Assembly: GCA_018432315.1 (NCBI GenBank)
Contig: JAHDLB010000013.1
Location: forward strand, 57,208 to 121,207
Direction of reading: 5' to 3'
DNA from: Anaerolineae bacterium
GTDB taxonomy: Bacteria; Chloroflexota; Anaerolineae; Aggregatilineales; Aggregatilineaceae
Length of the DNA: 64,000 nt
The position numbers were made by a program, and so were the translations under genes. Numbering within the stretch: the stretch's first letter is position 1; every line of letters starts with the position of its first letter. Shown one piece after another: positions 16,399 through 24,909 of the stretch. The notes under the pieces are model-generated. The model had not been told where the DNA came from and did no database searches. It saw only the letters and a program-made list of their open reading frames with translations.

Positions 16399-17664
16399 AT
16401 GAATGACGATGACGAGCGGCTCGCCCGTTACGAGCGCGAGATCCGCCAACTGAACCAGCTTGTCGAAGTGAGTCTCGCGATCAACTCCACCCTGGACCTG
16501 GGGCCGCTGTTGAACGCGATCATGGATTACGCCGCCGATCTCGTCGATGCGGAATCGGCGTCAGTGATGCTGCTCGACCGCGCGTCCGGCCAGCTTCATT
16601 TCATGGCCTCCACCACCGCCAGCCGCGGCGCGGGCGCGCTGCTGGACATTCCCGTCCCGCTCGACGGCAGCCTGGCCGGCGCGGTCCTGCTCGAAAACCG
16701 CGAGATCGCGCTGGACGACGTCTCGCGGGACCCGCGCCATTTTCGCCAGGCGGACCTGCAGAGCGGCTTCGAGACACGCTCGCTGATCGGCGTGCCCATG
16801 CGCTACCGCGACGAGGTGATCGGCGTGTTGGAGGCGGTCAACAAGCGCGCCGGCTCGTGGACCGCCGGCGACCGCCACAACCTGTTGATCCTGGCCTCTC
16901 AGGCGGCGGTGGCGATTTCCAACGCCCGGATGATCGAGCAGCTTCAGCAGGCATACGACGAGCTGGACACGCTCGACAAGCTCAAAAACGACTTCATCTC
17001 GATCGCCTCGCACGAGCTGCGCACGCCGTTGAGCGTGATCGTGGGGTACGCGACGTTCCTCAAAGAAGATGCCGCCGGCGAGATCGGCCAGCACGCCGAA
17101 GTGGTGCTCAACAGCGCGCTGCGGATGCGCACGCTCATCGAGGATATGACCAATCTGTGCTACCTCAAGCGCGGCGAGACGACGCTGAGCCCCGCGCGCG
17201 TGCCGCTGGCCTACCTGTTCCGGCTGGCGCAGAACGACGTCGCGGGCCTCGCCGCGGCCAAGGGGCACGATCTGCGCGTAGCCATGCCGGATCCGTCATT
17301 GATCGTGACGGTGGACCAGGTCCGGATGGTGATGGCGATCACCAACGTGCTGAACAACGCGATCCGGTTCACGCCGGGCGGGGGGCAGATCGCGCTGACG
17401 TACCAGGTGAAACCGCGCGCCGTCCGGATCGTGATCGAGGACACGGGGATCGGAATCCCGCCCGAACACCTCGAGCGCGTTTTCGAAGAATTCCACCAGG
17501 TCGAAGATCACATGACGCGCCAGCACGGGGGGATGGGGCTGGGGCTGGCGATTGCCCGCGAGCTGGTCGAGGCCCACGGGGGCCGCATCTGGGCGGAGAG
17601 CGAGGGGGCGAACTGCGGCAGCCGGTTCGTCATCAACCTGCCGCTGGCCCGCGACGACGCCTAG
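16399..17664 (+). CDS. Soluble sensor histidine kinase with GAF domain
   Basis: A 421-residue two-component sensor. An N-terminal coiled coil (about 5-35) leads into a GAF domain (about 35-180, LLNAIMDYAADLVDAESASV to LLILASQAAVAISNARM). HisKA follows, with the phospho-acceptor His205 in SIASHELRTPLSVIVGYAT, then an ATPase domain with N box NVLNNAIRFT, G1 box EDTGIGIP and G2 box HGGMGLGLAI. No membrane segment is present, so it senses a cytosolic signal, perhaps a small ligand or redox state through GAF. No response regulator is adjacent. The last four bases overlap the convergent holB gene. Confidence 0.93.
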   Translation: MNDDDERLARYEREIRQLNQLVEVSLAINSTLDLGPLLNAIMDYAADLVDAESASVMLLDRASGQLHFMASTTASRGAGALLDIPVPLDGSLAGAVLLENREIALDDVSRDPRHFRQADLQSGFETRSLIGVPMRYRDEVIGVLEAVNKRAGSWTAGDRHNLLILASQAAVAISNARMIEQLQQAYDELDTLDKLKNDFISIASHELRTPLSVIVGYATFLKEDAAGEIGQHAEVVLNSALRMRTLIEDMTNLCYLKRGETTLSPARVPLAYLFRLAQNDVAGLAAAKGHDLRVAMPDPSLIVTVDQVRMVMAITNVLNNAIRFTPGGGQIALTYQVKPRAVRIVIEDTGIGIPPEHLERVFEEFHQVEDHMTRQHGGMGLGLAIARELVEAHGGRIWAESEGANCGSRFVINLPLARDDA

Positions 17665-18656
17665 AGCACCGGATAGTCGAGCAGCAGCACTTCGAGCGCC
17701 AGCCGCGTGTTGGCGTTTTTCCCCAACAGGTCGAGCGTCCGGCGCGTGGCCTGCAGCGCCTGCTGGGCCGCGTCGATCCCGGTCTCGTGCGCCAGATCGC
17801 CGAGCGTGGCCGCCCGGTCGTGATTGGTGATCGGCGCGCGGCTGCCCCCCGCGATGAGCAGCATGTCGCGCCAGAAACCCTGCCACGTCTCCAGCAGGGG
17901 CAGCAGCGTCTGTTTGTCCGCGGAGAGGCTCTCGACCAGCGCGAACCGCGCGCGGCGGTTGCCGTGCAGCGCCATCTCGAGCATGTCCAGCGCCGCGCCG
18001 CGCTGTTCCAACGCCTCAGGATTTTCGAGCGCCTCGATGGCCCAGCCGATGCGCCCGCCGGAAAGCTGCGCGAGAGTCTGGGCCTGGTCGGGCGGCGCGT
18101 CCCAGCGGCGTTCGAGCGCGTCGCGGACGGTATCGACGGGCAGGGGGCGCAGGTGCAGCGGCTGGCAGCGCGACACGATCGTCGGCAGCAGGTGATCGGC
18201 GGAATCGGCGGTGAGGATCAGGACGGCGTCGGGCGATGGCTCCTCGAGCGTTTTGAGCAGCGCGTTGGCCGCGGCGGGGTTGGCCTCGTGAAAGCGCAGC
18301 AGGATCGCCACCCGGTAGCGGGCCTCGTAGGGGCGCAGCGCCAGCGTCTGCTGCAAGTCGCGCACCTGGTCGATCTTCAGCGTGCCGCCTTCGCGGTCGG
18401 CTTCCACCCACGCCACGTCCGGATGCCCATCTTTGGCGATCAGTGTGCAGGACCGGCACTGTCCACAGGGCGGCGCGTCGCCGGTGCAGTTGAGCGCCAT
18501 CGCCAGCGCGCGGGCCAGCGCGGTCTTGCCGATCTGGCTCGCCCCGGTGATCAACAGGGCGTGACGCATCCGGCCATGCCGGATGGCGCGATCGAGGTGC
18601 TCGACCGCCCATTCGTGCCCGATCACCGGCCAGTGCTGCGCGTGCGTCGTGGTCAT
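17661..18656 (-). CDS. holB: DNA polymerase III subunit delta prime
   Basis: A clamp-loader subunit of 331 residues that helps load the beta sliding clamp. Residues 1-40 include the entry pattern WPVIGHEWAVEHLDRAI and the degenerate Walker A ITGASQIGKTALARALA. The zinc module is C-x7-C-x2-C-x2-C in the stretch CTGDAPPCGQCRSC. The sensor/SRC region reads NALLKTLEEPSPDAVLILT then LLPTIVSRCQ, with the conserved Ser-Arg-Cys. The longer open frame runs on upstream into the peptidase gene region; I choose the ATG at 18656, where homology begins. The stop overlaps the convergent kinase gene by four bases and the start is eight bases after the M23 gene. Confidence 0.92.
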   Translation of the reverse strand: MTTTHAQHWPVIGHEWAVEHLDRAIRHGRMRHALLITGASQIGKTALARALAMALNCTGDAPPCGQCRSCTLIAKDGHPDVAWVEADREGGTLKIDQVRDLQQTLALRPYEARYRVAILLRFHEANPAAANALLKTLEEPSPDAVLILTADSADHLLPTIVSRCQPLHLRPLPVDTVRDALERRWDAPPDQAQTLAQLSGGRIGWAIEALENPEALEQRGAALDMLEMALHGNRRARFALVESLSADKQTLLPLLETWQGFWRDMLLIAGGSRAPITNHDRAATLGDLAHETGIDAAQQALQATRRTLDLLGKNANTRLALEVLLLDYPVL

Positions 18657-18664
18657 ACCGTCCC

Positions 18665-20209
18665 CTAGAAACCGATGAAGTCCTGCGGATTGCGCGCGTT
18701 CCAATCGGCGTCGCGCACCTCGAAATGCAGGTGCGGGCCGGAGCTGTTGCCGGTGTTGCCGACGGTGCCGATCACCTGGCCGGCGCTCACCGACTGGCCG
18801 CAGCGCACGCTGTACGTGTTCAGGTGGCCGTACAGGCTGAAATACGCGCCGTGGCCGATGACCACCACGTACCCGTATCCGTAATTGTTCCAGCCGGCGT
18901 ACGCCACGGTGCCCGACCCGGCAGCGTGGACCGGCTCGCCGGTGCCCATCGTGGGCGACAGATCGACGCCCTCGTGCCCGCCCAGCGAAAAGCCCTGCAT
19001 CCAGGTGTAGCCGCCTTGCAGCGGGCGGCTGACGGGCAGCGTGCCGCCGCCGATGTTCGAGCTGCAGCCCCACAGGTTGTACGGGCCGCTGATCGCGCCG
19101 CCGCCGGAGGAACCAGTGTTGGTCGTCGCGGCGGGCAGCAGGTTGATGCGCTCGGCCTCGCCGCCGGGAATACCGATGCGGCCCATCCCCGCGACGAGCA
19201 CCGTTTCGGGCGTGGATCCGTCCAGGTTGTTGTAGTCCGCGTCGATGATCGTATACGGATCGACGTCGTAGCGCTCGGCCAGCTCGCCGATGGTGATGTT
19301 CTCGTCCACTTCGTAGAAGACGCCGTCCTCCGGCAGAATGTTGAGCGTGTTGCCGGGGCGCAGCGGGTTGACCTTGCTGTTTTCGTTCGACCAGATCAGG
19401 GTGTAGAAGTCGCGCAGGTTGAACTTGCTGGCGATGCTCTCCAGCGTGTCGCCCTGTTGGACGGTGTACTGCACGACCGCCGCCCGCGACTCGGCGGGGC
19501 GGATGGTGAACGGGTTGTTCTCGCGCTGGATGGCGCGCGCCACGCGCGCATCCGGGGCCGGGGTCAGCAGCGCCGCCGCGATCTCGTCGGCTGCCGCGGT
19601 GGGGAACAGCGGCGCGGCGGACGGGATGGCCGCCGGTTCGCGCTCTTCCGCGGTGGGCAGTGGCGTCGGGCTGGCCTGGGCCGGGCTGTTCCGGGGCGTG
19701 CCGGTCGCGCTCTCGCCCGCGAGATCGGCGTTGGCGTCGGGCGCCGGGGCGTTGCCGTCGCCGCCGTCGCTCAGCCAGATGATCGCCGCTGCCGCGGTCA
19801 GCACCAGCGCGCCGGCCAACATGGCGAGCGCCAGCAGGCGCTGCACGCCGTTGGGCCCCGCGCCCGCCGCTACCGGGCGCATTTCCTGCGAGGCCAGCGA
19901 GGGGCTCGTGTCCTCGACGCTGACCGGCGGCTCCTCGTCCCGCAGCCGGTCTTCCAGGCGGGTGCCCGCGTGGGGATTGGTGTCGTCGGGGCTGGTGGGC
20001 GGTTCCTCGGCGCGCAGCCGATCATCGGTGCTGACAGCCGCATTCGGCGCGGTGTCGTCGTCGCTGACGGGCGGCTCGTCGATGGCGTTCAGGGAGCGGG
20101 AGGGGTTCGTGTCGTCGGCCTCGACCGGCGGCTCTTCGCGTTTGAGCCGGTCTTCCAGGCTCTCCGGCGGGGTGGGATCGCTGCGATCCTGCTTGTCTTC
20201 GGGCGCCAT
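18665..20209 (-). CDS. Membrane-anchored LysM / M23 peptidase with acidic repeat tail
   Basis: About 514 residues. The N-terminal 100 residues are cytoplasmic, acidic and repetitive: four units of the form (E/D)EPPxxxxDTxP spaced about 22 residues apart. One transmembrane helix follows (QRLLALAMLAGALVLTAAAA). The outside part has a Pro/Thr linker, a LysM motif (YTVQQGDTLESIASKFN), a second LysM-like repeat (NITIGELAERYDVDPYTI) and a C-terminal M23 domain (HEGVDL, LYGHLNTY, PHLHFEV) with the zinc ligands of LytM-type glycyl or D,L-endopeptidases. An ATG 18 bases upstream is possible; the chosen ATG has GGGGAG before it. The arrangement suggests wall remodelling linked to a cytoplasmic partner. 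Confidence 0.88.
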   Translation of the reverse strand: MAPEDKQDRSDPTPPESLEDRLKREEPPVEADDTNPSRSLNAIDEPPVSDDDTAPNAAVSTDDRLRAEEPPTSPDDTNPHAGTRLEDRLRDEEPPVSVEDTSPSLASQEMRPVAAGAGPNGVQRLLALAMLAGALVLTAAAAIIWLSDGGDGNAPAPDANADLAGESATGTPRNSPAQASPTPLPTAEEREPAAIPSAAPLFPTAAADEIAAALLTPAPDARVARAIQRENNPFTIRPAESRAAVVQYTVQQGDTLESIASKFNLRDFYTLIWSNENSKVNPLRPGNTLNILPEDGVFYEVDENITIGELAERYDVDPYTIIDADYNNLDGSTPETVLVAGMGRIGIPGGEAERINLLPAATTNTGSSGGGAISGPYNLWGCSSNIGGGTLPVSRPLQGGYTWMQGFSLGGHEGVDLSPTMGTGEPVHAAGSGTVAYAGWNNYGYGYVVVIGHGAYFSLYGHLNTYSVRCGQSVSAGQVIGTVGNTGNSSGPHLHFEVRDADWNARNPQDFIGF

Positions 20210-20414
20210 ACCGTCACTACTCCCCATCTGATCTCACATTAAAATCCCATCTGACGGGCGGGATCGTACCGCAGCCCCCAGGATTGTGCAATCGGCGCGG
20301 ACCAGCGGGCTGGGCGCGACATTCTCCGGGATTTTGAGAGATTTTTTACGTTGCTCTTATATTTTCGCGCTACAATATGTATTGGAGAGAAAGAGGATCG
20401 CAGGAGGTGGGACG

Positions 20415-20618
20415 ATGCCCCGCTATGAATACCAGTGCCATGAATGTGGTGTCCGGTTCGAGCGTGTCCAGCGGTTCGACGAAGCGCCGCTGACGGAATG
20501 CCCGGAGTGTCACGGTGAGGTTCACCGCCTGATCGGCCCCGTCGGGGTCGTGTTCAAGGGGTCCGGGTTCTACGCCACCGACAGCCGCAAGAAAAGCGAG
20601 CCATCCTCAGAGAGCTGA
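20415..20618 (+). CDS. FmdB-family zinc ribbon protein
   Basis: A 67-residue protein with the FmdB-type putative regulatory zinc ribbon: MPRYEYQCHECGVRFERVQR, then CPECHGEVHRLIGPVGVVFK and GSGFYATD. The four cysteines (CxxC and CxxC) should hold one zinc. Family members are small, widespread and mostly uncharacterised; the name comes from a gene near formamidase. An AGGAGGTGG sequence right before the ATG is nearly ideal. A TACAAT box lies about 40 bases upstream. A strong terminator follows at 20652-20681. Confidence 0.93.
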   Translation: MPRYEYQCHECGVRFERVQRFDEAPLTECPECHGEVHRLIGPVGVVFKGSGFYATDSRKKSEPSSES

Positions 20619-20651
20619 TCCCGCCCGCCACCTGATTCATTCAATATCCCG

Positions 20652-20681
20652 GCGCCGGACCCGCAACGTCCGGCGCTTTTT
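20652..20681 (+). terminator. Rho-independent terminator
   Basis: GCGCCGGAC (20652-20660) pairs with GTCCGGCGC (20668-20676), followed by TTTTT. It terminates the FmdB-family gene. Confidence 0.9.
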
Positions 20682-20691
20682 GCTGCCCCGC

Positions 20692-21330
20692 TCACGCGCC
20701 GCCGTCGATCTCGCGGGCGAGCTGGGCGAAGAAGGCGCGCATGGTCGCGTCGCGCTGGCGGGCGATGGCCCGCCCGGTGGTGGTATACAGCCGCTCCGGA
20801 ATGCGCGACAGCTTGTAGACGTACTCGTGATGCGGCGTGTGATCGGGCCCTTCGCCGCGGTAATCCGCCGGGACGCTGCCCCACAGCTTCTGCCCGTGCA
20901 GCCCGCCATAGGCATACGCCCGCGCCACGCCAATCGCCCCGATCGCGTCCAGCTTGTCGGCGTCGAAGACGACCTTCGCCTCGATGGTGGCCGGCTCGAT
21001 CGCGTTGCGGAAGCGGTGGGCGGCGATGGCGTGAGCCACCGCCTCGATGAAGTCCGGATCGGCAGGCGGCTCGGCCTGCGCCAGGATGCGCCGCGCCCCC
21101 TCGGCTGCCAGCAGCGCGTGGTCGGCATGCTCGCCGGTGTGGGCGCCCTGGTCTTCGTCCAGGCGGTGGATGTCGTGCAGCAGCACCGCCGTCTCGACCA
21201 CGGCCAGATCGGCGCTTTCCGCCTGGGCGATACGCCGCGCCAGCGCCAGCACGCGCAGCACGTGATCGAAATCGTGGATCGGGTCGCTGTCGTCGTAGAG
21301 CGACCGGGCAAAGTCGAGGGTGATGGTCAT
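20692..21330 (-). CDS. HD-domain phosphohydrolase
   Basis: A 212-residue protein of the YedJ-like HD group. Metal-binding residues are visible as HDFDHVLRVLALAR (first His), LLHDIHRLDED (the HD pair) and a later Asp in VVFDADKLDAIGAIGVARA. Such proteins hydrolyse nucleotides or phosphomonoesters; the substrate of this group is not settled. The C-terminal region, with YVYKLSRIPERLYTTTGR, also matches the family. The gene stands alone between the FmdB terminator and tRNA-Ser. Confidence 0.9.
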   Translation of the reverse strand: MTITLDFARSLYDDSDPIHDFDHVLRVLALARRIAQAESADLAVVETAVLLHDIHRLDEDQGAHTGEHADHALLAAEGARRILAQAEPPADPDFIEAVAHAIAAHRFRNAIEPATIEAKVVFDADKLDAIGAIGVARAYAYGGLHGQKLWGSVPADYRGEGPDHTPHHEYVYKLSRIPERLYTTTGRAIARQRDATMRAFFAQLAREIDGGA

Positions 21331-21413
21331 GGCTGCCGTCCTGATTCGTGGTAGGGTGCGGGCAAAAAAGAAGCGGCAGGCCGCGCCGGTCTGCCGTCAT
21401 CCCAAAACTGGAG

Positions 21414-21503
21414 CGGAGAGGGTGGGATTTGAACCCACGGAGCGGAATGACCGCTCACGCGCTCTCCAGGCGCGCGCATTAGGCCAGACTATGCTACCTC
21501 TCC
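21414..21503 (-). tRNA. tRNA-Ser (anticodon GGA)
   Basis: On the minus strand the acceptor arms GGAGAGG and CCTCTCC pair fully over seven bases. The anticodon arm CGCGC-CTGGAGA-GCGCG shows anticodon GGA (serine, UCC/UCU codons). A long variable arm (GAGCGG...CCGCTC) marks a class II tRNA, and the T arm is GTGGG-TTCAAAT-CCCAC. The discriminator base is G, as expected for serine. CCA is not encoded. Length 90 bases. Confidence 0.96.
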
Positions 21504-21595
21504 CGTTGGTCTTCACTTGTGGGCCCATTATAGCGGCGCGCCTGGGGCCGGTCAATACGAAACCGGCGCCCGGCGTCAGTCCGCCGCGCAGTCGC

Positions 21596-22636
21596 TCAGC
21601 GGTGCGGGGTCGGCGTGGACGTGGGTGCTGGCGTTGGCGGGATGACTATCCCAAGCGTGCTGCCATCATTGTAGACGATTTGTGTGCCATCAGGACTCCA
21701 GGCGACAACGCCAGCGAGCCCGGGGAACTCCTCCACCAGTTGGCCAGTTGCTACATCCCAGATCTGCACGTCCAGGGTCGCACTGGCCAATTGTGTACCC
21801 GAAGGGCTCCATGTCAATGAGAGAGGATGACCGGCATTGTCAAAAGTGGCGAGCAGTTCGCCGCTGAAGCCGTCCCAGATCCGGATTGTATCTGCATCTC
21901 CTGTCGCCAACCGGCTGCCCTGCGGGCTCCAGGCGACGGCAGAGACCGAGTTGGTGGCTTCCAGTCCGAGGTGGTCCAGCCGGGTGGCGGGGTGTTCCAG
22001 CGTGAAAACGGTCTCCCAGGTAGCGGTGTCCCAGATCACCGCCCAGTTGATGCTGGCACAGGCCAACCGGCTGCCGTCGGCGCTCCAGGAGAGGTCCGAC
22101 ACGTTCGAGGTGTCGCCGCCGCCGTTCAGGATCTCAGCGACGACCTGGCCGGTGGCGACGTCCCAGATCCTGACCCAGCCCTCGGAGATGAACCCCAGAC
22201 CGCGCGACGCGCCGCCGGCCAGCAGGCTCCCGTCGGGGCTCCAGGCGACCGCGGTCGAGAGAGTCTCGGCCTTGAACGTGGCCAGCAGCGCGCCTGTGGT
22301 GGGGTCGAGGAGCCGGACGCTGCCGCCGCCCAGCGAGGCCGCTGCCGCCAGGGTGCTCCCATCCGGGCTCCACGCCAGCGAGGACACGGCTAGCGCACCA
22401 GGATAATCCGGTGCGACATCGAACGTCAGCCGTGGCTGCCGGGTGGCGGCGTCCCAGATGGTCACCTTGCCACCGGGATGCCCCGTGGCGAACTCGGTCC
22501 CGTCCGGTTTCCACGCGATGGAGAGAATGGGTCTCTGATCCTCTTGCGACGACACGGTGTGGGCTGGCCAGAACTCGCCTGCGATCAGAACGACCAGGAC
22601 GATCACACAACCGATGATTTTCTTGTGAAGGCACAT
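21596..22636 (-). CDS. WD40-repeat protein, copy A
   Basis: A 346-residue secreted or membrane-anchored beta-propeller. Residues 6-22 (KIIGCVIVLVVLIAGEF) form a signal anchor. About seven WD40 blades follow, each with a W(S/K)PDG-type turn and an IWD-type strand end: IAWKPDG, LAWSPDG, VAWSPDG, LSWSADG, VAWSPQG, LTWSPSG and VAWSPDG. The tail is Pro/Thr-rich. Such propellers bind partners and have no enzyme activity of their own. The gene is a near copy of the one at 22689-23729: same length, identical first 37 residues, roughly 90 percent identical overall. The two copies are exactly 1093 bases apart. Confidence 0.9.
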   Translation of the reverse strand: MCLHKKIIGCVIVLVVLIAGEFWPAHTVSSQEDQRPILSIAWKPDGTEFATGHPGGKVTIWDAATRQPRLTFDVAPDYPGALAVSSLAWSPDGSTLAAAASLGGGSVRLLDPTTGALLATFKAETLSTAVAWSPDGSLLAGGASRGLGFISEGWVRIWDVATGQVVAEILNGGGDTSNVSDLSWSADGSRLACASINWAVIWDTATWETVFTLEHPATRLDHLGLEATNSVSAVAWSPQGSRLATGDADTIRIWDGFSGELLATFDNAGHPLSLTWSPSGTQLASATLDVQIWDVATGQLVEEFPGLAGVVAWSPDGTQIVYNDGSTLGIVIPPTPAPTSTPTPHR

Positions 22637-22688
22637 TTCATCCTGCTTTCTGAACTCCGATATAGTGGTCAGCCCGCCGCGCAGTCGC

Positions 22689-23729
22689 TCAGCGGTGCGG
22701 GGTCGGCGTGGACGTGGGCGCTGGTGTTGGCGGGGTGACTATCCCAGGCATGCCGCCGTCACCGTCGTAGGCGATTTGCGTGCCATCAGGACTCCAGGCG
22801 ACAACGCCAGCGAGCCCGGGGAACTCCTCCAGCAGTTGGCCGGTCGCCACATCCCAGATTTGCACTCCCAGGATCGCACTGGCCAATTGTGTACCCGAAG
22901 GGTTCCATGCCAACGAGCGAGGGCTGATGTTATCAAAAGTGGCGAGCAGTTCGCCGCTGAAGCCGTCCCAGATCCGGATTGTGTCCCCATCTCCTGTCGC
23001 CAACCGGCTGCCCTGCGGGCTCCAGGCGACGGCAGAGACCGAGTTGGTGGCTTCCAGTCCGAGGTGGTCCAGCCGGGTGGCGGGATGCTCCAGCGTGAAA
23101 ACGGTCTCCCAGGTAGCGGTGTCCCAGATCACCGCCCAGTTGAGGCTGGCGCAGGCCAACCGGCTGCCGTCGGCGCTCCAGGCGAGGTCCGATACGTTCG
23201 AGGTGTCGCCGCCGCCGTTCACGATCTCAGCGACGACCTGGCCGGTGGCGACGTCCCAGACCCTGACCCACCCTTCGGAGATGGACCCCAGACCGCGCGA
23301 CGCCCCTCCGGCCAGCAGGCTCCCGTCGGGGCTCCAGGCGACCGCGGTCGAGAGGGTCTCGGCATCGAACGTGGCCAGCAGCGCGCCTGTGGCGGGGTCG
23401 AGGAGCCGCACGCTGCCGCCGCCCAGTGAGGCCGCTGCCGCCAGGGTGCCTCCATCCGGGCTCCAATCCAGCGAGAACACCACCAGCGCCTGAGTATGGC
23501 CAGGTGCGACATCGAACGTCAGCCGTGGCTGCCGGGTGGCGGCGTCCCAGATGGTCACTTTGCCGCCAGTATGCCCCGTGGCGAACTCGGTCCCGTCCGG
23601 TTTCCACGCGATGGAGCGGATGGGTCTCTGATCCTCTTGCGACGACACGGTGTGGGCTGGCCAGAACTCGCCTGCGATCAGAACGACCAGGACGATCACA
23701 CAACCGATGATTTTCTTGTGAAGGCACAT
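22689..23729 (-). CDS. WD40-repeat protein, copy B
   Basis: The upstream copy of the tandem WD40 pair, also 346 residues with the same signal anchor and seven-blade plan. It differs from copy A mainly at scattered surface-type positions and in two short clusters: GHTQALVVFSLDW near residue 77 and ISPRSLAWNPS near 268, where a one-residue deletion is balanced by a one-residue insertion near the C-terminus. The differences are mostly substitutions that keep the frame, so both copies look functional. The sequence just upstream of both start codons, including the segment AGCAGGATG that could serve as ribosome binding site, is identical. The gene lies 30 bases after the M23 peptidase gene. Confidence 0.9.
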   Translation of the reverse strand: MCLHKKIIGCVIVLVVLIAGEFWPAHTVSSQEDQRPIRSIAWKPDGTEFATGHTGGKVTIWDAATRQPRLTFDVAPGHTQALVVFSLDWSPDGGTLAAAASLGGGSVRLLDPATGALLATFDAETLSTAVAWSPDGSLLAGGASRGLGSISEGWVRVWDVATGQVVAEIVNGGGDTSNVSDLAWSADGSRLACASLNWAVIWDTATWETVFTLEHPATRLDHLGLEATNSVSAVAWSPQGSRLATGDGDTIRIWDGFSGELLATFDNISPRSLAWNPSGTQLASAILGVQIWDVATGQLLEEFPGLAGVVAWSPDGTQIAYDGDGGMPGIVTPPTPAPTSTPTPHR

Positions 23730-23759
23730 TTCATCCTGCTTTCTGAACTCCGCCCGGCG

Positions 23760-24509
23760 TCAGTCCGCCGCGCAGTCGATCGGGCGCGCGGGGCGGTCGT
23801 CGCTGTTGAGCGTCATGCCCAGGTACGGCGACGGATCGAGCGTGTTGCCCAGCCGGGACTCGTTCTTGAACGATCCGTCCGGCTCGCTTTTCACCACGCT
23901 GAAATGCAGGTGCAGGCCCGTCGGGCCCAGGCGGTTGCCGCTGTAGTTGCCCTGGTAGCCGAGCACGATCCCCTGCTCGACCCAGACCTCGCTCGTGCCG
24001 GGGGGGAACGCGTCCGCGATGAACGACTCGCCGTCTTGCGACGCCATGTGAGTGTAGTACGTCCAGATGGTGCGGCCCGGCTGGAGGGGATCGTCGTGGC
24101 GGATGATCACCGAGGCCACCCAGTCCGGCAGGCGGGTGAGAGTGCCCTCATAGGCGGCGCGGACCGGGACCGTGCCCAACTCGCCATCGCCGAAGATGTC
24201 GACGCCGGGATGCCGCCGGAAGAGGTTGTACGGGGCGGTCGGGTCGCGCCACAACAGCCCGATGAACCCGTCGCTGGGCAGCAGGAACGGCGCGCCGGGG
24301 CACGGCTCGCGCCGGACGGTCATCAGCCCGGCGCGGCTGGCGCGGTCGTCGAACCAGCGGCGAATCGCGGGGCCGCTGTTGCTCTGCGTATAGCTGTAGA
24401 GGTACAGCGCCGCCAGCCCGCCCCCGGCGATCCCGGCCAGCCCCACCAGGACGATCGCGCCCCGGCCCCACCACGGCAGCCGGCGAAAACGGCTCATCCA
24501 GCGCCCCAT
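23760..24509 (-). CDS. Membrane-anchored M23 peptidase
   Basis: A 249-residue wall peptidase candidate. One transmembrane helix (about 17-41, WGRGAIVLVGLAGIAGGG) leaves most of the protein outside. The M23 zinc site is visible as HPGVDIFG (His and Asp ligands) and LHLHFSV (His ligands), with the fold continuing through YYTHMAS and LGYQGNYS. It lacks LysM repeats, unlike the M23 protein at 18665. It may also start four codons later at the second Met. Its last codons and stop lie in the 28-bp sequence that is repeated beyond the WD40 pair. The next gene downstream-to-upstream, glutaredoxin, is 7 bases away, suggesting co-transcription. Confidence 0.88.
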   Translation of the reverse strand: MGRWMSRFRRLPWWGRGAIVLVGLAGIAGGGLAALYLYSYTQSNSGPAIRRWFDDRASRAGLMTVRREPCPGAPFLLPSDGFIGLLWRDPTAPYNLFRRHPGVDIFGDGELGTVPVRAAYEGTLTRLPDWVASVIIRHDDPLQPGRTIWTYYTHMASQDGESFIADAFPPGTSEVWVEQGIVLGYQGNYSGNRLGPTGLHLHFSVVKSEPDGSFKNESRLGNTLDPSPYLGMTLNSDDRPARPIDCAAD

Positions 24510-24516
24510 GTGCCGC

Positions 24517-24843
24517 CTACTCGATAAACCCGTGCTTTCGCAGCCACTCTTCGAGCTGGACTTCGCCCGGCTCGGTGATCATGCTGCCCCGGTCGACGCC
24601 CTTGGGGCTGCCGCCTTCCAGGGGGGCGGGGTCCTCGTAGGGCAGGTCTTCGCCGGGCCGGGCGACGATGATGGTCGGGACCGATTTGAACCCGGTCCAG
24701 TCGAGCACCCGCTGGTTGGCGGTTTCGTCTTCGTCGATGAAAACCTCGCGGTAGGGGACGGTGAAGCGGTCGAACACGCGTTTGGCTGTGCGGACGTAGG
24801 GGCAGCCCGCCAGCCGCGTATACATGACAATCTCGTAACTCAT
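24517..24843 (-). CDS. Glutaredoxin-like protein, monothiol CPYV type
   Basis: A 108-residue thioredoxin-fold protein. The active-site region reads MYTRLAGCPYVRTAKRVFDR, so only the first Cys of the usual CPYC is present, with Val in place of the second. The cis-Pro loop follows as KSVPTIIVA. After the core, a 40-residue tail (DLPYEDPAPLEGGSPKG onward) ends in the helix EVQLEEWLRKHG. Monothiol glutaredoxins carry Fe-S clusters or reduce glutathione mixed disulfides; this one lacks the CGFS signature, so a simple thiol-reductase or binding role is equally possible. The ATG at 24843 is chosen because the first beta strand begins there; an upstream start would add 13 unrelated residues. Confidence 0.8.
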   Translation of the reverse strand: MSYEIVMYTRLAGCPYVRTAKRVFDRFTVPYREVFIDEDETANQRVLDWTGFKSVPTIIVARPGEDLPYEDPAPLEGGSPKGVDRGSMITEPGEVQLEEWLRKHGFIE

Positions 24844-24909
24844 AGGGTTTGGTCGTGTCTCCTCACAACAGGGCGAAAGCAATAAACGGCGCGCACGGCG
24901 CCCCGCGCA

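Larger units (their letters stand above)
21567..23778. repeat. Tandem 1093-bp duplication bounded by 28-bp direct repeats
   Basis: The two WD40 units have a period of exactly 1093 bases. A 28-base sequence is identical at 21567-21594 and 23751-23778; the second copy is the natural 3' end of the M23 gene, covering its stop codon. A degenerate 20-base version (one mismatch) lies at the junction of the two units, 22668-22687. This looks like insertion or unequal recombination at the end of the M23 gene. Confidence 0.8.

Noticed and set aside
17661..19073. Holliday-type fusion of holB with an upstream 139-codon extension
   Set aside because: The extension is the antisense or out-of-frame reading of the M23 domain; holB homology starts at the ATG at 18656.
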